Source: Chryseobacterium joostei
GTDB taxonomy: Bacteria; Bacteroidota; Bacteroidia; Flavobacteriales; Weeksellaceae
Assembly (NCBI RefSeq): GCF_003815775.1
Contig: NZ_CP033926.1
Location: forward strand, 2,170,001-2,234,000
Direction: 5' to 3'
Length of the DNA: 64,000 nt
Shown here: positions 35,305 to 44,900 of the stretch, piece after piece
Layout of the letters: every line of letters begins with the position of its first letter
Numbering within the stretch: position 1 is the first letter of the stretch
Position numbers and translations under genes: made by a program
Notes under the pieces: model-generated
What the model saw: only the letters and a program-made list of their open reading frames with translations
Databases searched by the model: none
What the model was told of the DNA's origin: nothing

Positions 35305-36758
35305 TAAGAAACATTTTTGTTGATATTAATGATTTCTGCCAACTGCTCCATGTTTCCACTCTCAATGAGTTCCTGCATTTTCTGCATTTGGGCTTTCAGC
35401 TCTTCTATCTCTTTAGTCTGTAAATCAACCTTTTGAAGCTTTTCATTTCTAACTTTGATACTTTCCTGTCTTACCTGCTCATGTTCAAAGGTCGGTTTGA
35501 AATAGGTTTTGAAAACAGATTCGTCAGTATGTCCTGTAAACTGCCATATTTCCAATAAGTCCCATCCCTCAATATATCGATTGGTACAAAAGCTTCTCCT
35601 AGAATCATGAAAAGCTACCTTATCCGAAAAATTGATTGTTTCAAATACTACTCCCTCATTAGTTGGACGTTCACGAGTTATTACCTTTTCACTAAAGTAA
35701 GGTACAGCCTTAAACAGTTCTTTCAAATACTCATTAGTGTTTTGATTAGATATTGCAATACTTTTTATATCATTATCGTATTTGCTCAAAATCTCTCCTG
35801 CATAACCAAAGATCGGAAAATTCACTGTTTTGTATTTATCAACTTGAGAACCTTTATTTAATAAAATACTAATATTTCCAGAATTAAGTTCAATATGCCC
35901 GCTCTCAATTCGTGTAATATCTCCAAACCTAAGCGAGGTATGACAACCCAGAACAAAAAGATCTCTCACCTTTTCTAGCCTTGGCGAGGCAGAAAAATTA
36001 TGTTCATACAATAGTTTGATCTCTGGTTCAGTCAGTACAGTATGGAAGCTTGGAGGAACTTTAACACTAAATTCATCCTGCATATAGCTCCTATTCTCAG
36101 TATACCCTTTTTCAAATGCTCGTTTAAGTACCGCAGTTAGTCTTTTGATTCGGGTTCTAAGTGTACTCAACTCTCCTACTCTCTCACTACCTAAAAGCCA
36201 GTTCTGGAATTCTAAACATTGTACTTCATCAAATTTGTCAACGTCCAAAAAGATATTATTATCAGTAGCAAAATCTTTTAAATCACGGTACATCACATTA
36301 AAAGATGATACATAACTTTTATGCAGTGGTTTTTGACCTGATGCAATAGCACGTTTAATTTTAAGATCAATCACTTTCATGAACTCCAAGAATACATCAT
36401 CAAAAGATTTCTTGTTTTTTTGCACAGTGTTGAGTTGCTTTCCCTCTACAGCATTGCAAACAATGGTTTTCAGTTCTTCTTTTGTTGGCATACGATTGTA
36501 ATGCTCATTAAAATTTTTGTGAGCATCTACAATTGAAGTTTTGAACCTGTTCAGCTTTTGGTTAATTTCTCTTTTATCTCCACCAGAAATAACTGTTTTG
36601 GAATCTACATCCCAATTGCTCGGAACAACTTTTAAACCTGTTGAAAAATCCGTCTGTAAACCTTTAAATGAATACCTACCCATTATTCGGGAGATTTCCG
36701 TCTTTGGTTCTTTCAGCCTGAAATTTACACTTCCTGTTTCGTTGTTGTATTGTGCCAT
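35304..36758 (-). CDS. Tyrosine integrase of the tRNA-Gln island
   Basis: About 484 aa from ATG 36758 (MAQYNNETG); ATG 36776 lies nearly on the -7 box TATATTTG and is less likely. Bacteroidota-type integrase with N-terminal arm and core-binding domains and a C-terminal catalytic domain: GCHTSLRFGDI (Arg), HDSRRSFCTNRY (His-x2-Arg), FTGHTDESVFKTYFKPT (His, catalytic Tyr). Positioned immediately inside attR and transcribed away from it. A coiled coil (EIEELKAQMQKMQELI) closes the protein. Confidence 0.95.
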   Translation of the reverse strand: MAQYNNETGSVNFRLKEPKTEISRIMGRYSFKGLQTDFSTGLKVVPSNWDVDSKTVISGGDKREINQKLNRFKTSIVDAHKNFNEHYNRMPTKEELKTIVCNAVEGKQLNTVQKNKKSFDDVFLEFMKVIDLKIKRAIASGQKPLHKSYVSSFNVMYRDLKDFATDNNIFLDVDKFDEVQCLEFQNWLLGSERVGELSTLRTRIKRLTAVLKRAFEKGYTENRSYMQDEFSVKVPPSFHTVLTEPEIKLLYEHNFSASPRLEKVRDLFVLGCHTSLRFGDITRIESGHIELNSGNISILLNKGSQVDKYKTVNFPIFGYAGEILSKYDNDIKSIAISNQNTNEYLKELFKAVPYFSEKVITRERPTNEGVVFETINFSDKVAFHDSRRSFCTNRYIEGWDLLEIWQFTGHTDESVFKTYFKPTFEHEQVRQESIKVRNEKLQKVDLQTKEIEELKAQMQKMQELIESGNMEQLAEIININKNVS

Positions 36759-36802
36759 AAAATAAAATATTCGCATAACAAATATACGAACATTTCAATT
36801 TT

Positions 36803-36820
36803 GGTCACTATTTTGGTCAC
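36803..36820. repeat. GGTCAC repeats, candidate integrase arm sites (right)
   Basis: Two direct copies, TTTTGGTCACT at 36799-36820, matching the four copies near attL. They overlap the integrase promoter region, so they may also regulate int. Confidence 0.6.
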
Positions 36821-36939
36821 TGTAAATTTTGAATTTATTTGAATTCATTTACATACAATCAAATTTAACCACTTATTAATCAACAATAAAAGCAATCAAA
36901 TTCATTCAGCAAGAAATAAACAAATGCAAGATGTTATAT

Positions 36940-36968
36940 CCTGTGGGTCTACAACCAAACAAAAGCAA
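36940..36968 (+). other. attR of the tRNA-Gln island
   Basis: 29 bp identical to 20724-20752. A hairpin plus T run (36966-37000) follows, as at the left end, so the tRNA terminator exists at both ends. Confidence 0.93.
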
Positions 36969-37000
36969 TCATCTTAATATACAGATGGTTGTTTTTTTTA
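36966..37000 (+). terminator. Terminator beyond attR (right copy)
   Basis: CAATCATCT pairs with AGATGGTTG (one G-T wobble), followed by eight Ts. It is probably the original tRNA-Gln terminator before integration. Confidence 0.65.
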
Positions 37001-37318
37001 TTGATTACTTTCAATCTTTCTTATTACACTTTTCTGAATACCACAGTACATCTTTATTTCTGACTTATTACCCTCTTCTACTCTTTCATATATAATCATA
37101 TTTAAAAGTATAACACATCGCTCAGCACAAAATTAAAATACGTCATATTCTGTCGCTTCCTGGAAATATCTTTGCATTAGATTAAGATATAACATTATGA
37201 AATACATCTATGAATTAAATACCTCATATTAAATCACTACAACATGAGCTATAAGTCATAAAAAAAGTTAAATTTGCAACAAAATAATAAAACTAATTAC
37301 TAACTTAAAAATACAGGA
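37001..37318. other. Non-coding region upstream of the Rhs operon
   Basis: About 320 bp with no gene. Two -7 boxes matching TAnnTTTG are present, TATCTTTG at 37167-37174 and TAAATTTG at 37269-37276; the second lies 43 nt before the first gene of the operon. Nothing else recognised. Confidence 0.5.
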
Positions 37319-38917
37319 ATGAAAAAGATTTATCTCGGTGCATTTACCTTGTGCACTGTGTTAGGTGCGTCTGCCCAGGAAGTGATCTGGCAAAAGGATA
37401 TTCAATCCTCCACACAGGACTTTCTAAGTCAGGTGACCACTACCATCGATCAGCAGTATCTAATCACGGGAAGCTCCATTCAGAGCGATAAACTCCAACA
37501 AAATAACAGACAAAACAACGGCTACGACTTCCATCTGGTAAAACTGAACCAGCAGGGAGAACAGGCTTTTGAAAAATATTTTTCAGGAAACAACCACGAT
37601 TACCTTTCAGCGACGGTAACCACTCAGGATGGAGGATTTCTTTTGGCAGGAACCTCGTATTCAGGGAAAGGATTGGATAAAAAGGACGACTCCAAGGGAG
37701 GTTCAGATGTCTGGTTGATCCGCATCAATGAATTTGGGGATGAGCTGTGGCAGAAAACCCTGGGAAGCTCCTCGGATGAGGAAGCCAGGGCAGTGATCCA
37801 AACCACGGACCAGGGATTCATTATGGCAGGAAACATCCAGAACTCACCCAAGGGACATGGCTCCAAGGATGTATGGGTGGTCAAACTCGACAAAAATGGC
37901 AAGGAAATCTCCCAACTCATTTTAGGTGGAAGAGGTCTTGACGAGGTTGAAAAAATGATTTCCACAAGGGATGGAGGCGCACTACTGGGCGTCTATTCCC
38001 GAAGCGGGATTGTCAATAACGGTGGCAATGCCTCAAATGAAAAATCGGCTAACAGCAATCAACTCTCCACAACCTCCAAGCAAAGCGAAAACTTTGGAGA
38101 GGGTGACTACTGGATCATCAAACTCGATAAGAACGGCAAGGTTGAATGGGAAAAGAACCTTGGCGGAAAGGGAGATGACCATATCAGAACCCTTGCATTG
38201 GCTTCCAATGGCTACATTATTGGCGGGGAATCCAGATCGGAAAGGTCAGGAAACAAGACGGTGGGAGTTGAAGAAGGAACAGACCTTTGGCTGGTATCCT
38301 TGAATGAGCGTGGCGATGAGCAGTGGCAGAAGTCCTACACCTTTGGAAACCGTGATATTCTGATGGGTATGAACGTGATTCATTCAGCAGATTCTAAATC
38401 CTCCAAAGGCATTCTGTTAGGAGGCTACACTCAGGCTGAGGGAAGAGTGGAAAAGGATGATGAGACTTTCTGGATGTTGTATCTGGATGGGAATGGCAAC
38501 GAGCAGTGGAGAAAGCACATCAAGGGAGAATCCAGGAAAAGGGAGGAAAGACTTTCGGATTTAAGATTAAACAAAGATGGCTCTATCATTCTGGCAGGAA
38601 CAAGTGCCGAGGAACTGGGCAAGGAAAACTGGAAGATTGTAAAGCTGGGTGACAGGCAGGTGAATGACTTGATTGAAAAATATGACATCAAGATCTATCC
38701 CAACCCAGTGTCGGACTATGCCTATGTTGAAATAGGCTATGATTTCAAAGAAGCTGATATTCTGGTGTATGACATGAGCGGAAGACAACTGCAAAACCTG
38801 AAAACAAAAAACAGAGTAACGAAAATTAATACACAGGCTCTGGTTCAGGGGGCTTATCTGGTGACGATAAAGACTGATAATAACAAGACAGCAAACGCTA
38901 AACTGATTAAGAAATAA
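37319..38917 (+). CDS. T9SS-sorted beta-propeller-like surface protein
   Basis: 532 aa. Signal peptide ending ASAQ, then about six repeats with GGFLLAGTS..WLIRINEFGDELWQKTL-type pattern (propeller-like), and a C-terminal type A sorting domain (IKIYPNPVSDYAYVEI ... GAYLVTIKTDNNKTANAKLI). Exported across the outer membrane by T9SS and anchored or released. It starts the Rhs operon (5-nt gap to the next gene), an arrangement common in Flavobacteriia. It may present the Rhs proteins at the surface (inferred). Confidence 0.87.
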   Translation: MKKIYLGAFTLCTVLGASAQEVIWQKDIQSSTQDFLSQVTTTIDQQYLITGSSIQSDKLQQNNRQNNGYDFHLVKLNQQGEQAFEKYFSGNNHDYLSATVTTQDGGFLLAGTSYSGKGLDKKDDSKGGSDVWLIRINEFGDELWQKTLGSSSDEEARAVIQTTDQGFIMAGNIQNSPKGHGSKDVWVVKLDKNGKEISQLILGGRGLDEVEKMISTRDGGALLGVYSRSGIVNNGGNASNEKSANSNQLSTTSKQSENFGEGDYWIIKLDKNGKVEWEKNLGGKGDDHIRTLALASNGYIIGGESRSERSGNKTVGVEEGTDLWLVSLNERGDEQWQKSYTFGNRDILMGMNVIHSADSKSSKGILLGGYTQAEGRVEKDDETFWMLYLDGNGNEQWRKHIKGESRKREERLSDLRLNKDGSIILAGTSAEELGKENWKIVKLGDRQVNDLIEKYDIKIYPNPVSDYAYVEIGYDFKEADILVYDMSGRQLQNLKTKNRVTKINTQALVQGAYLVTIKTDNNKTANAKLIKK

Positions 38918-38922
38918 ACACG

Positions 38923-41895
38923 ATGAAAAGAAAAATAATCACGTTAGGGACCATTTTATTTTTAAATTCAATAGTAGAGGCACAATATACACCCAAAGTG
39001 CTACCTCCATCTCCCAATGCCTCTTCTCTGGCAAAGTTTGTGGAGAGTCCGGTTTCTTATTACAGAGGAACCGCTAATGTAAATATTCCTTTATTTAATA
39101 TTGACTCGGGAGATCTTCCGCTTAATATATCTCTACAATATGATACAAAGGGAATCCTCGTTGGTGAAATAGCATCTGCCGTCGGAGCCGGATGGAGCCT
39201 GAACGCTGGAGGTTTAATAACCCGACAGGTAAGACAACGACCAGACGAATATAATCAGGGTTATTTAACCTATAACTATAATTCTACTTTTCAGACTGAT
39301 GTCAATGTACGTCAAGCTCAACGTACCATTGGTTCTACCTACTCAGACTCAAGTCAACCTTTGGATGAAGATCCTGATTTATATATCATCAATTTTCTAG
39401 GAAAATCAGGAAAATTCATAATAGATAATTCTACAAAAAAGGCAGTCGTTCAAGGTTTTGAAGATTGGCAAGTCAAAATAGACTATGTTAATATCAATGC
39501 TTCAGATTTTGCAATCGATAGAATCACAATTACAGATGAACTGGGGATTAAATACTTCTTTGGACAGGATGCAGCTGGTTCAAATTCCCCTGCATATGAT
39601 ATTGTTAAATCTTCTAGTTCAAAGTTATTAGGCAGCGGAGATGTAACAGCAAGTGATGATAATCATAGAACAGCATGGCATTTAAAGGAAGTCAAAACAC
39701 TAAAATATAGCTATATTTTTAACTATACACCAGAAACTGTTGACACCTATTCCAAAACAGACCTGAAAAAAAATCTTAATGAGCCTATTAACATGCGTAT
39801 TTCCATGGGATTCAACAGGACCGAGCAAAAAAGGCTTCAAAGTATATCCTTTCCGGATGGGCAATTAGATTTGGAGTATGATACAACAGTACGCCAGGAC
39901 TTAAAAGGAGGGTATGCCCTCAAGAGTTTTACATTGAAAAAAATCAAAGAGACGGAAAATCAGGTGCAGCCCTACATAAAAAAAATCGAACTTCTGCAAA
40001 ACTTTCGTGAGGGAGATCTCGATCACTCCAATATTGAACCTACTGTACTAACTACAGACAATAAGGGTGATAAGCGATTGTTTTTGAATCAGATCAATGA
40101 AGTTGAACCATACAACAATGAAGTAATTAGCTCATATAAATTCGAGTACAATCCTAGGAAACTACCCAATCGTCATTCCAACTCCATCGATTATTGGGGC
40201 TATTATAATGGAAAGCCTAATTTCAAGAATATCTTCGAAACCGTTGCTGACAGGAATGTATATGCTGATGCGGCCGAGGCGGGAATTTTAACAAAAATAA
40301 CTTACCCTACAGGAGGAACTGAAAGTTTTTACTATGAGAATAACAATTCATTGATTCCCGATCATCTGATTTCCCAGATATATCCTACTCCCTCATCAAA
40401 TAACTTTGTGGGTGGAGGAAGAAGAATATCAAGAATTGAGACCAATGATAACAACAAGGTTACAAAAAGAAAATTCACCTATACTCTGGATAATGGAATA
40501 ACTTCAGGCCAACTTTTGGGTATCCCCGACTATTTATCCGTTATAGATACATACGGAAAAATATCTACAGTAGCAGGACAGATCTCAAATAGAATACAAC
40601 CCATGTCAAGCTTTAACAATGCGGGGCAGGTAGGCTATTCACAGGTAACTGAATCTTTTCTTTCTGCGGACAACTCTGTGTTATGGTCGAGGAAATATAG
40701 TTATACCAATTATCTAGATGGAGGGGAGTACTATAGATATCCTTATCATATTCCTGACGATATGGGCTGGGCAAGGGGACTAAACACAGAAACCGTTTCC
40801 TATGACTCTTCTGGAAAACCGGTAGAAAAACTGGAGAACAAGTATAGTTTCTCAGGAACACCTCTCCCCTATAGATTTTACGAAAAATATGGAGGTACAG
40901 TAGTCAACAATATTCCTAAAAGTGGCTTTCCTGTAGTTACACCTCCAGCCCAGATACCACTGAACTATTTACTTTCCCATAATGTAAAAAGTATTCCCAT
41001 GTACAAACCTGGAAAATATTGGGAGGGCACCGGTCCAACCTCAGGAGAACTTTTGGATGTTAATCTATACAGGACTGCATTTTTTTATGGTGCAATGATC
41101 AAAAACTACCAAAAGATCAAAACAGAATATGAGAATGGGCTTCCAGTAAAGACCATCATAACAGACACAGCTAATGAAAGTTTAAATCATCACCAGATAA
41201 CGTTTGAAAAAACCACTTACTCTGATGGTACAAGCCAGGAAACCAGCTACCAATATGCTCATGAAAAAGGAAATCAAAAGCTGATCACAAACAATATGGT
41301 AAGTATTCCATTAGAGACCAAAACTGTAAAAAAGCAGAATACCAATGATCTGTCGGGAAAAGTTATTTCCAAGACAGAAACAAAGTATGATAATCTCACC
41401 TATGCATTTCCTACTTCTGTACTATCTTATGATCTTCAGAATAATAATATTCCTAGAGAAGAAATTTCCTATGATAGATATGATTCTAATGGTAATTTGC
41501 AACAGTACACCATTGGCAATGGAATATCAACAGTTATTATTTGGGGATACAAGAATACCAGGCCTATTGCCAAGATTGAGAATGCAAAGCTGGAAAACAT
41601 CCCAAGCTCCTTAATCACTAACATTGTAACAGCCTCCGATAAGGATGGCTATGCAATGTCCGGCAGTAATGAAACCAATCTATTAAGTGCTCTTAAGACA
41701 TTCAGGGACAGTCTATCCAATTACCAGGTTACTACCTACACCTATGATCCACTTGTTGGTGTAAGAAGCATTACTCCTCCAACAGGGATCAGTGAGATCT
41801 ACATTTATGACATCTCAAACAGGCTAATAGAAATTAGAGAAGATAACCAAGGAGGAAAACTATTAAAGGAATTTAGCTACCACTATAAAAACTAA
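38923..41895 (+). CDS. Rhs-associated surface protein (SpvB/TcaC-like N-terminus)
   Basis: 990 aa. Signal peptide ending VEAQ, then YYRGTANVNIPLFNIDSGDLPLNISLQYDTKG and VGAGWSLNAGGLITRQ (each shown in part), the start of Rhs-shell accessory proteins. YD-type repeats follow in the C-terminal part (FTYTLDNG, YDISNRLIEIRED). It has no toxin tip. The gap of 5 nt to each neighbour shows one operon. It probably forms part of the shell that encloses or carries the Rhs toxin in the next gene. Confidence 0.82.
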   Translation: MKRKIITLGTILFLNSIVEAQYTPKVLPPSPNASSLAKFVESPVSYYRGTANVNIPLFNIDSGDLPLNISLQYDTKGILVGEIASAVGAGWSLNAGGLITRQVRQRPDEYNQGYLTYNYNSTFQTDVNVRQAQRTIGSTYSDSSQPLDEDPDLYIINFLGKSGKFIIDNSTKKAVVQGFEDWQVKIDYVNINASDFAIDRITITDELGIKYFFGQDAAGSNSPAYDIVKSSSSKLLGSGDVTASDDNHRTAWHLKEVKTLKYSYIFNYTPETVDTYSKTDLKKNLNEPINMRISMGFNRTEQKRLQSISFPDGQLDLEYDTTVRQDLKGGYALKSFTLKKIKETENQVQPYIKKIELLQNFREGDLDHSNIEPTVLTTDNKGDKRLFLNQINEVEPYNNEVISSYKFEYNPRKLPNRHSNSIDYWGYYNGKPNFKNIFETVADRNVYADAAEAGILTKITYPTGGTESFYYENNNSLIPDHLISQIYPTPSSNNFVGGGRRISRIETNDNNKVTKRKFTYTLDNGITSGQLLGIPDYLSVIDTYGKISTVAGQISNRIQPMSSFNNAGQVGYSQVTESFLSADNSVLWSRKYSYTNYLDGGEYYRYPYHIPDDMGWARGLNTETVSYDSSGKPVEKLENKYSFSGTPLPYRFYEKYGGTVVNNIPKSGFPVVTPPAQIPLNYLLSHNVKSIPMYKPGKYWEGTGPTSGELLDVNLYRTAFFYGAMIKNYQKIKTEYENGLPVKTIITDTANESLNHHQITFEKTTYSDGTSQETSYQYAHEKGNQKLITNNMVSIPLETKTVKKQNTNDLSGKVISKTETKYDNLTYAFPTSVLSYDLQNNNIPREEISYDRYDSNGNLQQYTIGNGISTVIIWGYKNTRPIAKIENAKLENIPSSLITNIVTASDKDGYAMSGSNETNLLSALKTFRDSLSNYQVTTYTYDPLVGVRSITPPTGISEIYIYDISNRLIEIREDNQGGKLLKEFSYHYKN

Positions 41896-41900
41896 CACTA

Positions 41901-44900
41901 ATGAAGAAAATAATAATTCCCATAGGTATGCTGTTGATCACCCAGTCTATGCAGGCACAGCTTACCCCTACAGAAAACTATATACAATCAAGGACCTATC
42001 TTGAGGAGAAAACCCAGAGTGATGTCAATGCCAAGCAGGTAGAAACCGTTCAGTATTTTGATGGATTAGGCAGACCTAAACAGATCGTGAATGTGAAAGC
42101 TTCCCCATTAGGAAGAGACGTTGTCACCCAAATCGTATATGATGGTTTTGGAAGACAGGTGTTGGATTACCTGCCTGTTCCACAGGGAGGCACTTCAAAC
42201 GGTGCTATTGTTACAGATCCATTGTCCAATGCTAGCCAGCCTAATATTTATGGCTCGGAGAAGATTTACTCGGAAAAGAAGCTGGAAAGCTCACCCCTGG
42301 GCAGAATCCAGCAGCAGGTTCAGGTGGGTACCGACTGGGCCAACAAACCTGTAAAGTTTGATTATGAAGCTAATACAAATGCAGATTATGTAAGAAAATA
42401 TGAAACTTCAACGACTTGGGTTGAAGGCAGAACGCAGACTACAGTTCAATTGCTTCAATATTTCTTACCGAATCAGTTATATAAAAATACAGTAACCGAT
42501 GAGGACGGAAATAAAACCACTGAGTTTAAAAATGGAAAAGGACAGGTTTTATTGGTAAGAAAAGCATTAAATGCAACGGAAAATGCCGATACTTATTATG
42601 TTTATAATGAATATGACCAATTAGCATATGTGATTCCGCCATTGGCTTCTGCTCCGACTGTTGAGTCTTCGACAATGGAAAATCTATATTATCAGTATCG
42701 TTATGACGGCAGAAATCGTTTGGTAGAAAAGAAACTTCCAGGCAAAGGCTGGGAGTATATGGTGTATGATAAATCAGATAGACTGATTCTAACCCAGGAC
42801 ACCAACCTTAAGGCCCAGAATAAATGGATCATTACCAAGTACGATCAATTAGGTAGGATAGCCTATACAGGATTCCTAACAGGCGGAGAAAGATCAGACA
42901 GGCAGAATGAGATCAAAAACCTGGTGATTGCTGAAGAAAGAAGTACCTCAGGCTTTACCCAAAATGGAATGACAATCTATTATACGAATAATAATTTCAT
43001 TGGGGGAATCCCAACCATTCTAAGTGTTAACTACTACGATACCTATCCACAGGGGTACAGCTTCAATCCATCATTTCCACAATCTATTCAGGGAGAAACT
43101 CCTCTAACGGATGCTCCTACTGGGGGGAAAAGTACCAAGGGACTTCCCGTGATGAACCTGGTGAAGAACATTGAGGATGATAACTGGACAAAGAGCTACA
43201 CTTATTATGATACCAGAGGCAGGGCCATTGCCACCCATTCCATCAATCACTTGGGAGGATATACAAGGACGGAGTCCAAGCTGGACTTTGCTGGGGTTCC
43301 CCAGAATACGGTAACCCAACACCTAAGAAGAGCAGGTGAACCGGAGGTAACGGTAAAGGAGCGTTTTGAATATGATAACCAAAACAGGCTTTTGAAGCAC
43401 TATCATCAGGTGGATTACTGGCCTGAGCAGCTATTGGTAGAAAACTCCTACAATGAATTGTCCCAGCTTAAGAACAAGGTGGTTGGAAATAACCTGCAAA
43501 GCATTGACTATGCCTACAATATCAGGGGATGGATGACCGATATTAACCCGGCACAGATGTCATTATCTGACTTGGGTGGGAAATTGTTTTCCTACAAGAT
43601 TAAGTATAACCAAAAGAATGGAACCACCAACCCTGACACAAGCCTTTTTGCAGGCAAGGATGTAAAACCCATGTACAATGGAAACATTGCCGAGGTAGAC
43701 TGGCGTTCCGTGGAATCCCTGGGAGCCAATCCTCCCCTGGAACCTAAGAGGTATGGTTATGCCTACGATGGGCTGAACAGGCTTACAGCCGGATACTACC
43801 AGAACCCCAACAACCCATGGAGCAAGGAGCATACGGAGGCAATAAACTATGACCTGAATGGAAACATTACCAATCTATACCGAACTTCCGTCATGAACGG
43901 GACCACAGCCGAGGTTATTGATGAGCTGGTATATAACTATGGCTCCCCGACAAGTCCTGGGAACCGTCTTTTGGATGTCAAGGACAACCGAAATAACAAG
44001 GCCGGATATGAGGGCGGGGGAAATACCATTTCCTATGACTCCAACGGAAACATGATCAATATGCTGGATAAGCAGATCAAGGGGATCAGCTACAACTTCC
44101 TGAACCTGCCTCGTACCTTGGATATAGGCTATGATCCTATTACCTCCCAGGTAAAGACCAACTATCGTGCTGACGGGGTAAAGCTGAGAAAGGAGAATTT
44201 ACAAACTTCAGTTGGAGTTGCGGGAACAAGCTGGACCAAGGAGATTACAGATTATATTGATGGATTTCAGTACCTGAACAAAACTTCTTCTGGCACTGCT
44301 GAAATGTTTTCTAGAGAAACTACGTTTGCATTGGAGCAACAGGCATTCAGTATGGCGAGTCGTGTGGTTGTCCCTCCAACAGGTGGCGATAGTGGTGGAA
44401 TCATCAAGAATCCTCACAATCCTGAATTGCAGTTTTTTCCAACGGCAGAGGGCTTTTATGATTATCAGAAAAAAATGTATATTTATCAGTACAGGGATCA
44501 TTTAGGAAATGTAAGGGTAAGTTTTGGTAGAAATAATGTAGGTGCTCTGGAGATTACAGATGCCAACGACTATTACCCTTTCGGGATGAACCATTTGAAG
44601 ACAGGGAATGCATTCTTTGGAGTAGGTAGTTATAAGAATTACAAGTACAATGGCAAGGAGCTTCAGGAGACAGGGATGTATGACTATGGAGCGAGATTCT
44701 ATATGGCTGATATTGGTAGATGGGGAGTCGTAGATCCTCTGGCTGAAAAATACCGAAGATGGTCGCCATATAATTATACTGTCAATAACCCAATTAGATT
44801 TACTGATCCTGATGGTAGAGGAACAGAAGATTGGGTAAAAAGAACAGGTCAGAGTGGTTGGGAATACAGAAGTGATATAACATCTGCTCAACAAGCTTCA

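Larger units (their letters stand above)
20724..36968. mobile_element. Integrative island in tRNA-Gln (16.2 kb)
   Basis: Bounded by a 29-bp perfect direct repeat: the 3' end of the tRNA plus flank at 20724-20752, and the same bases at 36940-36968. A tyrosine integrase lies just inside the right repeat, and GGTCAC motifs are repeated near both ends. Contents in order: ardA, a structured RNA-like hairpin, a T6SS-style effector cluster, a TV-Pol polymerase, a DUF5131 gene, an excisionase-like HTH, a zinc-ribbon protein and the integrase. No relaxase or type IV secretion gene is seen, so any transfer would need help in trans. Confidence 0.93.

Noticed and set aside
20753..36939. Conjugative element (relaxase, T4SS)
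   Set aside because: No Mob/relaxase, coupling protein or Tra genes are encoded between the att sites.
37624..38694. Several minus- and plus-frame ORFs inside the T9SS protein gene
   Set aside because: Shadows of a repetitive, higher-GC coding sequence; no own signals.
44502..44894. Minus-strand ORFs inside the Rhs core, repeated at 51744-52075
   Set aside because: Antisense of the Rhs gene; repeated only because the DNA is duplicated.
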